A stretch of 34,330 bases of DNA, from the NCBI GenBank assembly GCA_964542055.1, contig CAZITB010000012.1, positions 1-34,330 on the forward strand. Direction: 5' to 3'. The translations under genes were made by a program, and so were the position numbers. Shown here one piece after another: positions 25,837-33,319 of this stretch (its first letter is position 1; the number at the start of each line of letters is the position of its first letter). The DNA is from CAZITB01 sp964542055 (GTDB lineage: Bacteria > Planctomycetota > Phycisphaerae > Sedimentisphaerales > CAMDDF01). The notes under the pieces are model-generated. The model ran no database searches and was not told the origin of the DNA. It saw nothing but the letters and a program-made list of their open reading frames with translations.

Positions 25837-25860
25837 TTAAACTGATTTCCGTAAGTTTAA
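25837..25860. promoter_or_regulatory. Candidate operator between divergent genes
   Basis: A perfect 7-base inverted repeat, TTAAACT and AGTTTAA, separated by 10 bases, lies in the 146-base region between the HTH-methyltransferase gene and the right-hand cassette. It is a plausible binding site for the HTH protein; there is no direct evidence. Confidence 0.4.
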
Positions 25861-25921
25861 CAGATTTTTTAAAAGATAAAAGTCAAAATTAATATTGAAA
25901 TTGAAATTTAAGGAGCCAAAT

Positions 25922-26098
25922 ATGTCATGGAAACAAACAACAACTCAACTTTTGGCAGACATTCTAAGGATGTCGATCAGGGCATGCTTATTTATCAACG
26001 GAATAATGCTGGGAATGTTTTCAGTATGGCTTTGTTTTAAGGTGCTTTATTTCTCGCTGAACTGGCTAAACCGAACACTTTTCAACTCACCATGGTAG
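25922..26098 (+). CDS. Small membrane protein, 58 residues
   Basis: First gene of the right cassette. ATG at 25922 is chosen because AAGGAG lies 6 bases upstream. A single long hydrophobic helix, about residues 20-45 (ACLFINGIMLGMFSVWLCFK), follows a short polar N-terminus, and the protein ends LNRTLFNSPW. It has no known family. The next gene begins 11 bases after its stop. It is probably a membrane component of the HerA-type complex encoded downstream, by position only. Confidence 0.65.
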   Translation: MSWKQTTTQLLADILRMSIRACLFINGIMLGMFSVWLCFKVLYFSLNWLNRTLFNSPW

Positions 26099-26109
26099 GA
26101 GGTTAATTT

Positions 26110-26511
26110 ATGAAACCTTTAAGAAGAAGAAATAATCGTAAAGTAACTTTCGATCCTGATACCGGTCAGGACAGGATTTGGGAATCCCAACAGAACCAGG
26201 ATGTTCTATCAAATGAAGGATCGGTTGATTCTGATGTAATTACTCGCACCTTCTTTAAAGATTGCGGCTGCGATGGTCAAATTGGCGGGCGATGTTACGA
26301 GTGTGGAGCAATCAGCTGTATATCGTGCCACGGCAGATGTGAAAAGTGCCAGAAACCCATTTGTATGCAGCATAGCCACTTCTTTGAAGATGAAAACGGC
26401 AGAAAGGTTCGGCTATGCGGAATATGCCATGACAAAACTGTCAGGAAACAAAAGTTATCGAAATTTACCCATTTTTTAACATCGTTCTTTGTTCAAACGG
26501 AGGGCAAATAA
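26110..26511 (+). CDS. Cys-rich zinc-binding protein, 133 residues
   Basis: The polar N-terminus is basic (MKPLRRRNNRK). The core, about 52-105, holds CGCDGQIGGRCYECG, CISCHGRCEKC, PICMQHSHFF and LCGICHD, giving at least two zinc sites with a cross-brace look similar to B-box or RING-like fingers. The C-terminal helix contains TVRKQKLSKFTHFL. AGGAGG precedes the ATG. It lies between the small membrane protein and the ATPase, with its stop 1 base before the ATPase ATG, so the two are almost certainly co-translated. Its role is unknown; similar small zinc proteins recur in this window. Confidence 0.75.
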   Translation: MKPLRRRNNRKVTFDPDTGQDRIWESQQNQDVLSNEGSVDSDVITRTFFKDCGCDGQIGGRCYECGAISCISCHGRCEKCQKPICMQHSHFFEDENGRKVRLCGICHDKTVRKQKLSKFTHFLTSFFVQTEGK

Positions 26512-26512
26512 A

Positions 26513-28153
26513 ATGTCTGAGAATTTTTCAAAACTAACTGAAGATGTACTCTACTGCCTTAAAAATGATCTTCTCGAAGATGAAGTTGGCAGATCTATTC
26601 TTGAAATATACAACGAGGGCGTATGCGATGAAACCATCGCAACAATGTTTGAAAATCGCAAATCCAAACATCAATATCGCCAGGCTTTCTACGGAGGTAT
26701 TCCATTTAAGAATCCAAAGCTTTCTAAAGGTGATTATACAATTGGTTATGATCAAAACGGCAAAAAGCTTTTATCTTTTGCTCAGTTTCTAAACGCACAC
26801 TGCTTATTAACTGCAGGCTCAGGAGCAGGTAAAACCAATTATTCATATTTTAAGATTCTGCAAATAGCAGCCGGTATCGTCGGCATGTGGCTATTTGATC
26901 TGAGAAAGCGTGAATTTGTAAGGATAAAATCTTTACTTGCCCAAAAAGGTATTAATCTGACTGTGTTATCCGGCAGAGACTTGCGTATAAACCCTTTGCA
27001 GCTACCGACAGGTGTAAAGCTTTCCGACTGGATATCAAGAGTAGCAGATATGCTTGTCCAGGTTTTCGAACTACCACCCAGAGCCAGCAAACTGCTGCAA
27101 TCAATATTGTTCAGCCTTTATCGAAAATTCGATGCAGCTAATAACATATTCCCAACGCTTTATGACCTTTTTGAGGAAATCAAAAAGAACAAAGAATTAA
27201 ATCATCAGGCTCGCTTAGCCATACTTGACAGCCTTGAGCCTGTCCTGCATTCATTAGGACCTGAGGTTTTAGCATACAGATATGGCTGGCCATGGCACGA
27301 ATTGGCAAAAAAACATCTGGTTTTTGATCTGGGTGGATGCAGTGAAACTGATAAAAATCTGATCATGAACACTCCGATCCTTTCTGTATTTAATTCACGA
27401 ACAGCCAGAGGAATATCCAACACTACCATGGATCTTTTAATTGTTGTTGATGAGGCCCAGAGATTGTGTTCAGGCTACGACCAGTCATCTGCCATTGCTG
27501 ATATGATCGGTTTAGTAAGGGGCACAGGAATCGGACTTGATCTGAGCCTCCAGGGCACCAATCAACTATTGCCGCAAATAATCAGCAATACCGCAACAAA
27601 AATTTTAGGCAGATGCGGCGACATTGCTGATTATACTTCTGCAGGCCATAGCATCGGATTATCTTCTGAGCAGATACACTGGGCGCAGATCAATCTTGAG
27701 CCTGGTATGTTTATCGCCAAATTGGCAGAAGGCTCCTGGCGTTATCCATTTTTATTTAAGGTACCGCTTCTGAATTTACCCAAAACTTTGCTAGGTAATT
27801 CATCTGGAAATAATCCTTTTCCAGAATTAAAAACGACAATCGCCTCTGAATTTGCGAAGTGGGGTCAGAGTCCGGAAATAAATCTTTCTGGCACTGACCA
27901 GATATTTGACAGTACCCAGCAGCTGGAATTCTGTAAGGCGGTAGCTAAAAACCCAATGCAGCCATCCAGCGCTTACCCCAAACTTGCCGGGATCAGTTCA
28001 AAAAATGCCAAGAAAATCCGCTTTCAACTAATTTCCAAAAAATTTATTAAAGAGCATAAACTCGATTCCGGAAGTCGAGGACGGGGGACAATCTTACTCG
28101 AAATATTACCTGCAGGTTTTTCTGCAATCCAGAAATGTGAGGTACAAATATGA
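26513..28153 (+). CDS. HerA/VirD4-like ATPase with C-terminal winged helix
   Basis: This 546-residue protein is related to the ATPase at 17071 in layout. Walker A is TAGSGAGKT at 100-108. An arginine-containing strand follows (WLFDLRKREFVRI). Walker B is LLIVVDEAQ at 308-316, and a sensor Gln lies in LSLQGTNQLLP near 347. Residues about 465-540 look like a winged helix (PSSAYPKLAGISSKNAKKIR). There is no transmembrane segment, unlike many VirD4/TraG proteins. The start at 26513 is preferred over an upstream TTG because GGAGG fits it. The nuclease gene overlaps its stop by 4 bases. It probably drives DNA translocation for that nuclease. Confidence 0.8.
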   Translation: MSENFSKLTEDVLYCLKNDLLEDEVGRSILEIYNEGVCDETIATMFENRKSKHQYRQAFYGGIPFKNPKLSKGDYTIGYDQNGKKLLSFAQFLNAHCLLTAGSGAGKTNYSYFKILQIAAGIVGMWLFDLRKREFVRIKSLLAQKGINLTVLSGRDLRINPLQLPTGVKLSDWISRVADMLVQVFELPPRASKLLQSILFSLYRKFDAANNIFPTLYDLFEEIKKNKELNHQARLAILDSLEPVLHSLGPEVLAYRYGWPWHELAKKHLVFDLGGCSETDKNLIMNTPILSVFNSRTARGISNTTMDLLIVVDEAQRLCSGYDQSSAIADMIGLVRGTGIGLDLSLQGTNQLLPQIISNTATKILGRCGDIADYTSAGHSIGLSSEQIHWAQINLEPGMFIAKLAEGSWRYPFLFKVPLLNLPKTLLGNSSGNNPFPELKTTIASEFAKWGQSPEINLSGTDQIFDSTQQLEFCKAVAKNPMQPSSAYPKLAGISSKNAKKIRFQLISKKFIKEHKLDSGSRGRGTILLEILPAGFSAIQKCEVQI

Positions 28154-28617
28154 TATTAATACTCTACATAACACTGACAATATTGATGGCAATATTAGTC
28201 TTGTTTTTAAGAGGAGATCGTCTGCACAACTATCTGGTTCTCGAATCACAGGAAATACTCAAAGATGGAGGGTTTGAAACCTTCCAGGAACACCCTGAAA
28301 AACTGCCCTGCGGAAGCACCAATTTTATCGACCTGCTAGCAAAAAATGGTGATCTTCTGATCTGCATTGAAATCGAAACTTCGGCTCGCTATGCACTTGA
28401 CAATGCTGTTAAAGCCCAGCATTTGAAACTGCCTCTTGTAGTGGTTGTGCCCAACAGAAGCATCAAGAAATCTGTTCAGATAAGATTTGGTAAGTCTAAT
28501 ATCAAGCCTGGCGGGTGCGATATTTATATTCTCTTATTATCCCAGTTAAAACAAGAAGTTATGAAATGTTTTCCTTTATTTTCCGCGGTAAATACCAATC
28601 GGAAAACAAAAAAATAA
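28150..28617 (+). CDS. Membrane-anchored PD-(D/E)XK nuclease-like protein
   Basis: Residues 1-20 (MILILYITLTILMAILVLFL) form a membrane anchor. The remaining 130 residues look like a restriction-type nuclease: helix YLVLESQEILKDGGFETFQE, then D61 in NFIDLLAKNGD and E74-x-E76 in LICIEIETSARYA, then the strand LPLVVVVPN. This order is the same as in the C-terminal nuclease domain of the 17071 protein. It overlaps the ATPase gene by ATGA, a sign of coupled translation, so the two gene products are likely a complex, split where the other is fused. Catalytic activity is inferred from D61, E74 and E76 only. Confidence 0.7.
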   Translation: MILILYITLTILMAILVLFLRGDRLHNYLVLESQEILKDGGFETFQEHPEKLPCGSTNFIDLLAKNGDLLICIEIETSARYALDNAVKAQHLKLPLVVVVPNRSIKKSVQIRFGKSNIKPGGCDIYILLLSQLKQEVMKCFPLFSAVNTNRKTKK

Positions 28618-28638
28618 ATCAAATTAAGGACGAAAATC

Positions 28639-28842
28639 ATGAAAATCAAATGGTTAAATATTTTTGGATTAATCTTTTTGGTAGTCATTTTAATTCTGAT
28701 ATTCAGACTGCCAAAAATCCTGGACGAACTTTTCTACCGCATATATTTGCCTTACTACTTTAACGATCCGCTATATGGGCTTATGTTCTTCGGGCTCGCC
28801 TGCGTAACGATTGTGGCAGTAATAAAACTACTCATGAAATAA
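28639..28842 (+). CDS. Small two-helix membrane protein, 67 residues
   Basis: Two hydrophobic helices (NIFGLIFLVVILILIFRLP and GLMFFGLACVTIVAVIKLLM) are joined by a short loop, YRIYLPYYFNDPLY. TAAGGACG precedes the ATG, 21 bases after the nuclease stop. It has no known family. By position it belongs to the ATPase-nuclease unit. The 133 bases after it contain only weak hairpins before the GrpE-like gene. Confidence 0.6.
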   Translation: MKIKWLNIFGLIFLVVILILIFRLPKILDELFYRIYLPYYFNDPLYGLMFFGLACVTIVAVIKLLMK

Positions 28843-28975
28843 CCGACCTGTTAACTCTAGTGTTTGCTCCAGAGAGTAGGCCACTCAATGGAGCTATAAG
28901 ATAGAACGACTTATTTGCTGCAGCTATTAAAAGTCAAATTTGAAAACATTAATTTTTAATTGAAAGGATTTACTT

Positions 28976-29623
28976 ATGAAACAAGACAATGAAAATCTTA
29001 TTATCCCCTCAGATACTGCTTTCCAGTTAGCTGCTAATCTGAAAAAGCTTATATCTGAATCGGTGAATGATCTAATCGGAAATATTCCCGAACAGATACT
29101 CCAGATCACTCACCAGCTTAACCAGATACAGACCAAACAGCAGCAGTTTGCTTACAACTTTGAGACTATAGGTGACTATCTCAAGAAAAATTTGTCTAAC
29201 AGCAAACTTCTGGAAAATGCGGTCACTGCCAGTCAGGTTCTAACCGTTGAACATTATCAAAAACACATTATAGAACCAATGGCGTATTCGCTCTTTGCCG
29301 TGATCGACATCATGGAAGATTCCCGGAGATCGTCCTCGAAGATTACTAATTGCGATCTTCTTGATGCCATCAAATCCCAGCTACTCCAATTTTTTGTCGG
29401 ATATGACATAAAAATCATCCAGCATAAAAAGGATTCAAATTTTGATCCTAAACTGATGAAACCTGTAAATGTCGTCCCGACAGAAGATAAAAAGCTTGAT
29501 GGCTATGTTGCCATGTCGCTTCAGCCGGGATTTTGCTGGAAAGATAAGCTCTTAAGAGCTGAAAGTGTAAGTTTGTATAAGTACGAAACTGTTAATGTTA
29601 ATCTTATCGAAGAAGGAGAATAA
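28976..29623 (+). CDS. GrpE-like nucleotide exchange factor
   Basis: This 215-residue protein has a long N-terminal helix (residues about 17-75; AANLKKLISESVNDLIGNIP, LNQIQTKQQQFAYNFETIGD) and a beta-rich C-terminus. FDPKLMKPVNVVPTEDKKLD, then GFCWKDKLLRAESVSLYKYE, is the GrpE beta-wing pattern (Asp-Pro, V-x-V, L-R-x-A-x-V). GrpE opens Hsp70 for nucleotide exchange. The gene ends 2 bases before the Hsp70 gene, so the pair are translated together. No DnaJ gene is seen here. Sequence divergence from housekeeping GrpE suggests a dedicated co-chaperone. Confidence 0.7.
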   Translation: MKQDNENLIIPSDTAFQLAANLKKLISESVNDLIGNIPEQILQITHQLNQIQTKQQQFAYNFETIGDYLKKNLSNSKLLENAVTASQVLTVEHYQKHIIEPMAYSLFAVIDIMEDSRRSSSKITNCDLLDAIKSQLLQFFVGYDIKIIQHKKDSNFDPKLMKPVNVVPTEDKKLDGYVAMSLQPGFCWKDKLLRAESVSLYKYETVNVNLIEEGE

Positions 29624-29625
29624 TT

Positions 29626-31137
29626 ATGATACCTGGAATTGATGCAGGAAACTCTCGTTTTAAGTACGCTGTGGCCGACCAGGCCGGTAACCCTAAAGTT
29701 ATAACCAATCGTTTCGGTGAATCTTTCACACCTAGTGCAGTGTTTTTTGCACCGGACGGTTCAATAGTCATCGGTTCTGAAGCCCTCAATGCAGGATTCA
29801 TGCAGCCAGAAAGACTTGTTGTCAACTGGAAGAGAAAAATGGGCACAGACCACTCTCTGTATACAGATGAAAGCGGAAAGCAATATGTTGCCAAGGATAT
29901 ACTTGCGATCCTTTTATCTGATGCTAAAGAAAACATTGAAGCAAAGACAGACTCGGTGGTCAATCAGGCAGTTGTTACTGTACCTGCGAATTACAATGAC
30001 CTCCAGAAGAAACATACTATTGAGGCTGGCAAATCTGTCGGCGTAGATGTTATGCTGATGCCTCATGAGCCTACCGCCGCTGCAATTGGCAATAAGATAT
30101 ATGAACGCAAAGGTTCAACCGCATTAGTATATGATCTCGGCGGAGGAACCTTTGATGTTTCCATAGTTCGCAGCAACGGTAACTCAATGGATATTATTGC
30201 AACCGGCGGCGAGCAAAATCTTGGCGGTCGAGACTTTAATGAGTGTATAGGCAATAAACTTCTTGACGAGTTTGAGGCTAAAAATAGAATCAGACCTTCC
30301 AAGCAGGACCAGCCTCTGTTCTATCAAGAGATGTCCCAGCGAATTGAGCAGCTAAAGATCAGCCTGTCTGCCCAAACTCAAAGTTCGGTTGTTCTATTCT
30401 GTGAAGGAAAACAACTTCAATTGAAAATTACACGTGATCAGTTCAATCAATGGGTAGAACAGCTTGCCAGAAAAACGATTGAAAAGACAGTTTCTGTAAT
30501 TAAAGAAGCCGGCCTTGAGATCACGGACATCGATGAAATATATGCTGTAGGCGGTGGATCAATGATGCCAATTATCACCGATATGCTCGAAGAACTGACC
30601 GGAAAAAAGGTTTCAAAAAAATGTGAACCGCATTCAGCTGCGGCTCTTGGCGCAGTTATGGCAGGACGAATTGAATGCCAGCGACAGGGCAAATCCTACA
30701 CATGCGGTGATGTTGTTCTGCCTGCTCCGGATCTGATCGTTCATGATATCCTGAGCCATAGTATTGGAGTAATGGCCCTTGATAACAATAACAGTCAGGT
30801 CTGCAGTGAGATACTCACAAAAGAAACTGCTATCCCATCGATCCAGACAAAGCTGTTTAAATTAAGCGAACCTAACCAAACAGCTGTAACCATAAAAATT
30901 CTGGAAGGTGAAGATGGTAAAAAGGCAGACAAGTGCCTGGAACTCGGTGTTTTTGAACTTCAGGACCTGCCGCCAAGGCCGGATCTCATTGGGCGAATTG
31001 AGGTTACTTTTTCTCTTGATGCCAATGGCCTTTTAACAGCTAAGGCTCGCGATAACGCAAGCGGCAAAACTGCGGAAATGGAAATCACCTATGATATAGC
31101 AACAGATAATAGCAATTCCGAGGCAGATGCTGCTTAA
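29626..31137 (+). CDS. Lid-less Hsp70/DnaK-like ATPase
   Basis: The actin-fold ATPase is complete: GIDAGNSRFK replaces the usual GIDLGTTxS, then VVTVPANYNDLQKKHTIEAG, MPHEPTAAAIG, VYDLGGGTFDVSIV and YAVGGGSMMPIITDML. A substrate-binding beta domain follows (DILSHSIGVMALD, then PDLIGRIEVTFSLDANGLLT). The protein stops at residue 503, about 100 short of DnaK, so the helical lid is missing. It follows the GrpE-like gene with a strong AGAAGGAG site, and a terminator lies 14 bases after its stop. Such shortened Hsp70s are usually specialised. Here it could assemble or disassemble the neighbouring ATPase complex. Confidence 0.9.
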   Translation: MIPGIDAGNSRFKYAVADQAGNPKVITNRFGESFTPSAVFFAPDGSIVIGSEALNAGFMQPERLVVNWKRKMGTDHSLYTDESGKQYVAKDILAILLSDAKENIEAKTDSVVNQAVVTVPANYNDLQKKHTIEAGKSVGVDVMLMPHEPTAAAIGNKIYERKGSTALVYDLGGGTFDVSIVRSNGNSMDIIATGGEQNLGGRDFNECIGNKLLDEFEAKNRIRPSKQDQPLFYQEMSQRIEQLKISLSAQTQSSVVLFCEGKQLQLKITRDQFNQWVEQLARKTIEKTVSVIKEAGLEITDIDEIYAVGGGSMMPIITDMLEELTGKKVSKKCEPHSAAALGAVMAGRIECQRQGKSYTCGDVVLPAPDLIVHDILSHSIGVMALDNNNSQVCSEILTKETAIPSIQTKLFKLSEPNQTAVTIKILEGEDGKKADKCLELGVFELQDLPPRPDLIGRIEVTFSLDANGLLTAKARDNASGKTAEMEITYDIATDNSNSEADAA

Positions 31138-31150
31138 TTTTTATTAACTT

Positions 31151-31186
31151 ACCGGCAGGCGGCATAATCTGCCTGCCGGTCTTTTT
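31151..31186 (+). terminator. Terminator after the Hsp70 gene
   Basis: Perfect 10-base stem ACCGGCAGGC / GCCTGCCGGT with a 10-base loop, followed by CTTTTT. The vWA gene follows 15 bases later with its own ribosome site, so partial read-through is likely. Confidence 0.85.
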
Positions 31187-31200
31187 CGAAAGGTAGAACA

Positions 31201-31914
31201 ATGAAATATCTGAATTTTGCAAATAATGTTTCAGACAATAACAGGCCCGAGATATTAATAAGCCTAATCGATCTGTCCCCTTCAATGGATTATAGAGATT
31301 ACAAACCATCCAGGAAAGCTGGTGCCTTAAATGCCAACAAAGAATTACTTAAAGTTAAATTGCAACAAAGCCCAAATGACCAAATGGGAATTATCGGCTT
31401 TGCCAGAAAAGCTAAACTGTTAAATCCTCCAGTTAAAATTTCCTCTGGCTTTGAGGACTTGCTAATGGCCCTGAACAACCCTATGGACTCATTTGGCACT
31501 AACTTCAATGATGCATTAAAATTGGCAAGCGACTATTTATTCAACAAGCAAAGGCCTTTTAGTAAAAAGTCTCTTATGTCAAGAATGCTATCTGAGTTAT
31601 TCATTGAAAACGAAGATGAATATGACCAGAACGGCTCAGATAACGATAATGTCTTGCGAAGAATAATAATGTTAACAGATGGTGAATACAATCAAGGCGG
31701 ATGCCCCATAACAACTGCATCTAAACTAAAAAAATCAGGGGTCATTATTGATTGCATCGGCATAGGCGGCAGCCCTGACGATGTTGATGAAGCAACATTA
31801 AAGCAGATCGCATCAAGAAATCCTGACGGCTCGATAAGGTATTGTTTCATTGGCGATCAGCAGCAGTTGATCCAGAAATATCAAACTTTGGCAAAATATA
31901 TAAGAGTACTCTAA
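31201..31914 (+). CDS. von Willebrand factor A domain protein
   Basis: The 237-residue protein is a single vWA domain with a complete MIDAS metal site: DLSPS (D24, S26, S28), T100 in FGTNF and D160 in IMLTDGEYNQGG. The strand order is ILISLIDLSPSMD, MGIIGFARKA, then IIDCIGIGGSP. An acidic insertion (FIENEDEYDQNGSDNDN) lies at about 134-150. There is no signal peptide, so it is cytoplasmic. vWA proteins often act as metal-dependent adaptors for AAA or Hsp70-type machines, and its position between the Hsp70 and membrane proteins fits that. AAAGG precedes the ATG. Confidence 0.85.
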   Translation: MKYLNFANNVSDNNRPEILISLIDLSPSMDYRDYKPSRKAGALNANKELLKVKLQQSPNDQMGIIGFARKAKLLNPPVKISSGFEDLLMALNNPMDSFGTNFNDALKLASDYLFNKQRPFSKKSLMSRMLSELFIENEDEYDQNGSDNDNVLRRIIMLTDGEYNQGGCPITTASKLKKSGVIIDCIGIGGSPDDVDEATLKQIASRNPDGSIRYCFIGDQQQLIQKYQTLAKYIRVL

Positions 31915-31930
31915 GAAAGGAGCGTGGATA

Positions 31931-32215
31931 ATGACTGCGATTGTATACTTGTTAATGTGCCTTTTGTATTTTATCTGTATTGGCCTTGATGTTGTTATGT
32001 TTTTTCTTCAGATCAGGCTGATCCTGACCTGGAGAAACATCAATTGGCTCATACCATTTGACAATACCGGCAAATCACTTGTTGATAATGTAAGCGAAAA
32101 ATTCCCTCAGATACTAAGACTTCGAAAGCCGCTTTCCAAAAGAGGTAAGCTTATTACTACATTAATCATATTTGCGGTATTAAGAATGAGTTTAGGGCTG
32201 CTTCTAAGGCGATAA
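31931..32215 (+). CDS. YggT-like small membrane protein
   Basis: This 94-residue protein has a long hydrophobic segment (YLLMCLLYFICIGLDVVMFF), then LQIRLILTWRNINWLIPFDN, which resembles the RxxLxW...P core of the YggT family. A basic loop, FPQILRLRKPLSKRGK, and a C-terminal membrane helix (LITTLIIFAVLRMSLGLLL) follow. AAAGGAG lies before the ATG, 16 bases after the vWA stop. YggT proteins are integral membrane proteins of uncertain role. A partial match only; it could be an unrelated two-helix protein. Confidence 0.5.
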   Translation: MTAIVYLLMCLLYFICIGLDVVMFFLQIRLILTWRNINWLIPFDNTGKSLVDNVSEKFPQILRLRKPLSKRGKLITTLIIFAVLRMSLGLLLRR

Positions 32216-32230
32216 ACTAAAAATCAAAGA

Positions 32231-32259
32231 TACTGGCAGGTTATCACAACCTGCCAGTA
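32231..32259. repeat. Strong hairpin between two membrane-protein genes
   Basis: TACTGGCAGGTT pairs with AACCTGCCAGTA around a 5-base loop. No T-run follows on the plus strand, so it may be an mRNA hairpin or a leftward terminator rather than a standard rightward one. Confidence 0.6.
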
Positions 32260-32293
32260 TTACAAAAAACAACTCTTGATCAGGAGTAAAAAA

Positions 32294-32623
32294 ATGTCAA
32301 ACAATTTAGGAATTATCATTTTAGGAATTTTGTTTGTGATGTTCCAAATAATTTTACTAAAGCCGATCAGATCAGCATTTAATTTCAACCTGATTGTAAG
32401 TTACATATTTTCAGTTTGTGTATCGCTGCTGTGCATCATCGGGATTAAACAATTGATGGGAAATTCAATGGGTACTTTACTGCTACCATATGCGACACTT
32501 GCAATAGTACTTATGTTGTTATTTCTCACTAACTTCATCATCAAAATTGTCAAATACCGAAACAAAGAAAATCGTTTTTTAGCTAATCGTAAGAAACTTA
32601 AAATTCAGAGTAGCAAAAAATAG
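32294..32623 (+). CDS. Membrane protein with three predicted helices
   Basis: This 109-residue protein starts MSNNLG at 32294, chosen because CAGGAG lies just upstream; an earlier TTG in frame is not supported. The helices are IIILGILFVMFQIILLK, SYIFSVCVSLLCIIGI and TLLLPYATLAIVLMLLFLTN. The tail is basic (KYRNKENRFLANRKKLKIQS). No family is recognised. It is the last gene of the right cassette. Confidence 0.6.
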   Translation: MSNNLGIIILGILFVMFQIILLKPIRSAFNFNLIVSYIFSVCVSLLCIIGIKQLMGNSMGTLLLPYATLAIVLMLLFLTNFIIKIVKYRNKENRFLANRKKLKIQSSKK

Positions 32624-32938
32624 ATCTATGCTGATTCAACGATTCATAACTAAAAATATTTGTAAAGTGTGAACTATAGCATCAACAAAAGATAACAATA
32701 AATATGGAAAAGGCATTGAAGGAACTGGCCAATTGCGATCTTAGGAGATGTATCTCGGTGGAAAACATTTATCCGTGCCCAGAAGACCGGCGATGCCCTT
32801 TTGCCCTCTCTAAAGCAGCTACTCATAAGGAATAACAATTTAGAATTAAAATAAATCAGTCTGTCATTTGGACCGGTAATCATCACCGGCCCAAATGTCT
32901 CTAGAATGAAATTAAAACAGATTGGATAAGATTAATTA
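32624..32938. other. Intergenic region with a possible 43-codon gene and a hairpin
   Basis: A small plus-strand frame (32704-32835) encodes MEKALKELANCDLRRCISVE, then NIYPCPEDRRCPFALSKAAT and HKE. It has four cysteines but no ribosome site. A long hairpin lies at about 32865-32897 (CATTTGG-ACCGGT against ACCGG-CCCAAATG). It has no T-run on the plus strand but could stop leftward transcription, or serve as a recombination or regulatory site next to the excisionase gene. Confidence 0.35.
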
Positions 32939-33319
32939 ATGTCAGATAATTTTCAAAATCCAAATAAATCTCAACAGTGCCTGATATGTGAGGAATTGCT
33001 GAAAAACATGGAAAACTTTTTAAGTTTAATAGAGAATGTCCGCACAAAACCTGACACATGGCTTACAGTTGATGAAGTTGCAAATAAACTTAAAGTATCA
33101 AAATCTATCATATATCGACTTGTTCGTAACGGAGAACTTAAAGCAATTAATCTAGCTGAAAACAATAGTAAACCATCCCAGAAAGGTCATTACCGAATCA
33201 AGCAACAAGATTTGAACAATTTCATAAATACCAAAACAGTAGCCAAACTAGAAAAAGCCAATAAAGCTAAAACACGCTATCAACATTTACCAAAAGTTAA
33301 AAATCATCTTGGATTATAA
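32939..33319 (+). CDS. Excisionase-like HTH protein
   Basis: The 126-residue protein contains a MerR-like/excisionase helix-turn-helix at about 40-90: WLTVDEVANKLKVSKSIIYR, then LVRNGELKAINL and GHYRIKQQDLNNFI. The N-terminal part has a Cys pair (CLICEELL). The fold matches recombination directionality factors and small element regulators. Its 3' end overlaps the converging integrase by 23 bases, the usual arrangement for an Xis-Int pair, so it probably controls excision by that integrase. Confidence 0.75.
   Translation: MSDNFQNPNKSQQCLICEELLKNMENFLSLIENVRTKPDTWLTVDEVANKLKVSKSIIYRLVRNGELKAINLAENNSKPSQKGHYRIKQQDLNNFINTKTVAKLEKANKAKTRYQHLPKVKNHLGL

Noticed and set aside
32231..32259. Calling the TACTGGCAGGTT hairpin a terminator
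   Set aside because: The stem is strong, but no T-run follows on the transcribed strand; it is listed only as a hairpin.
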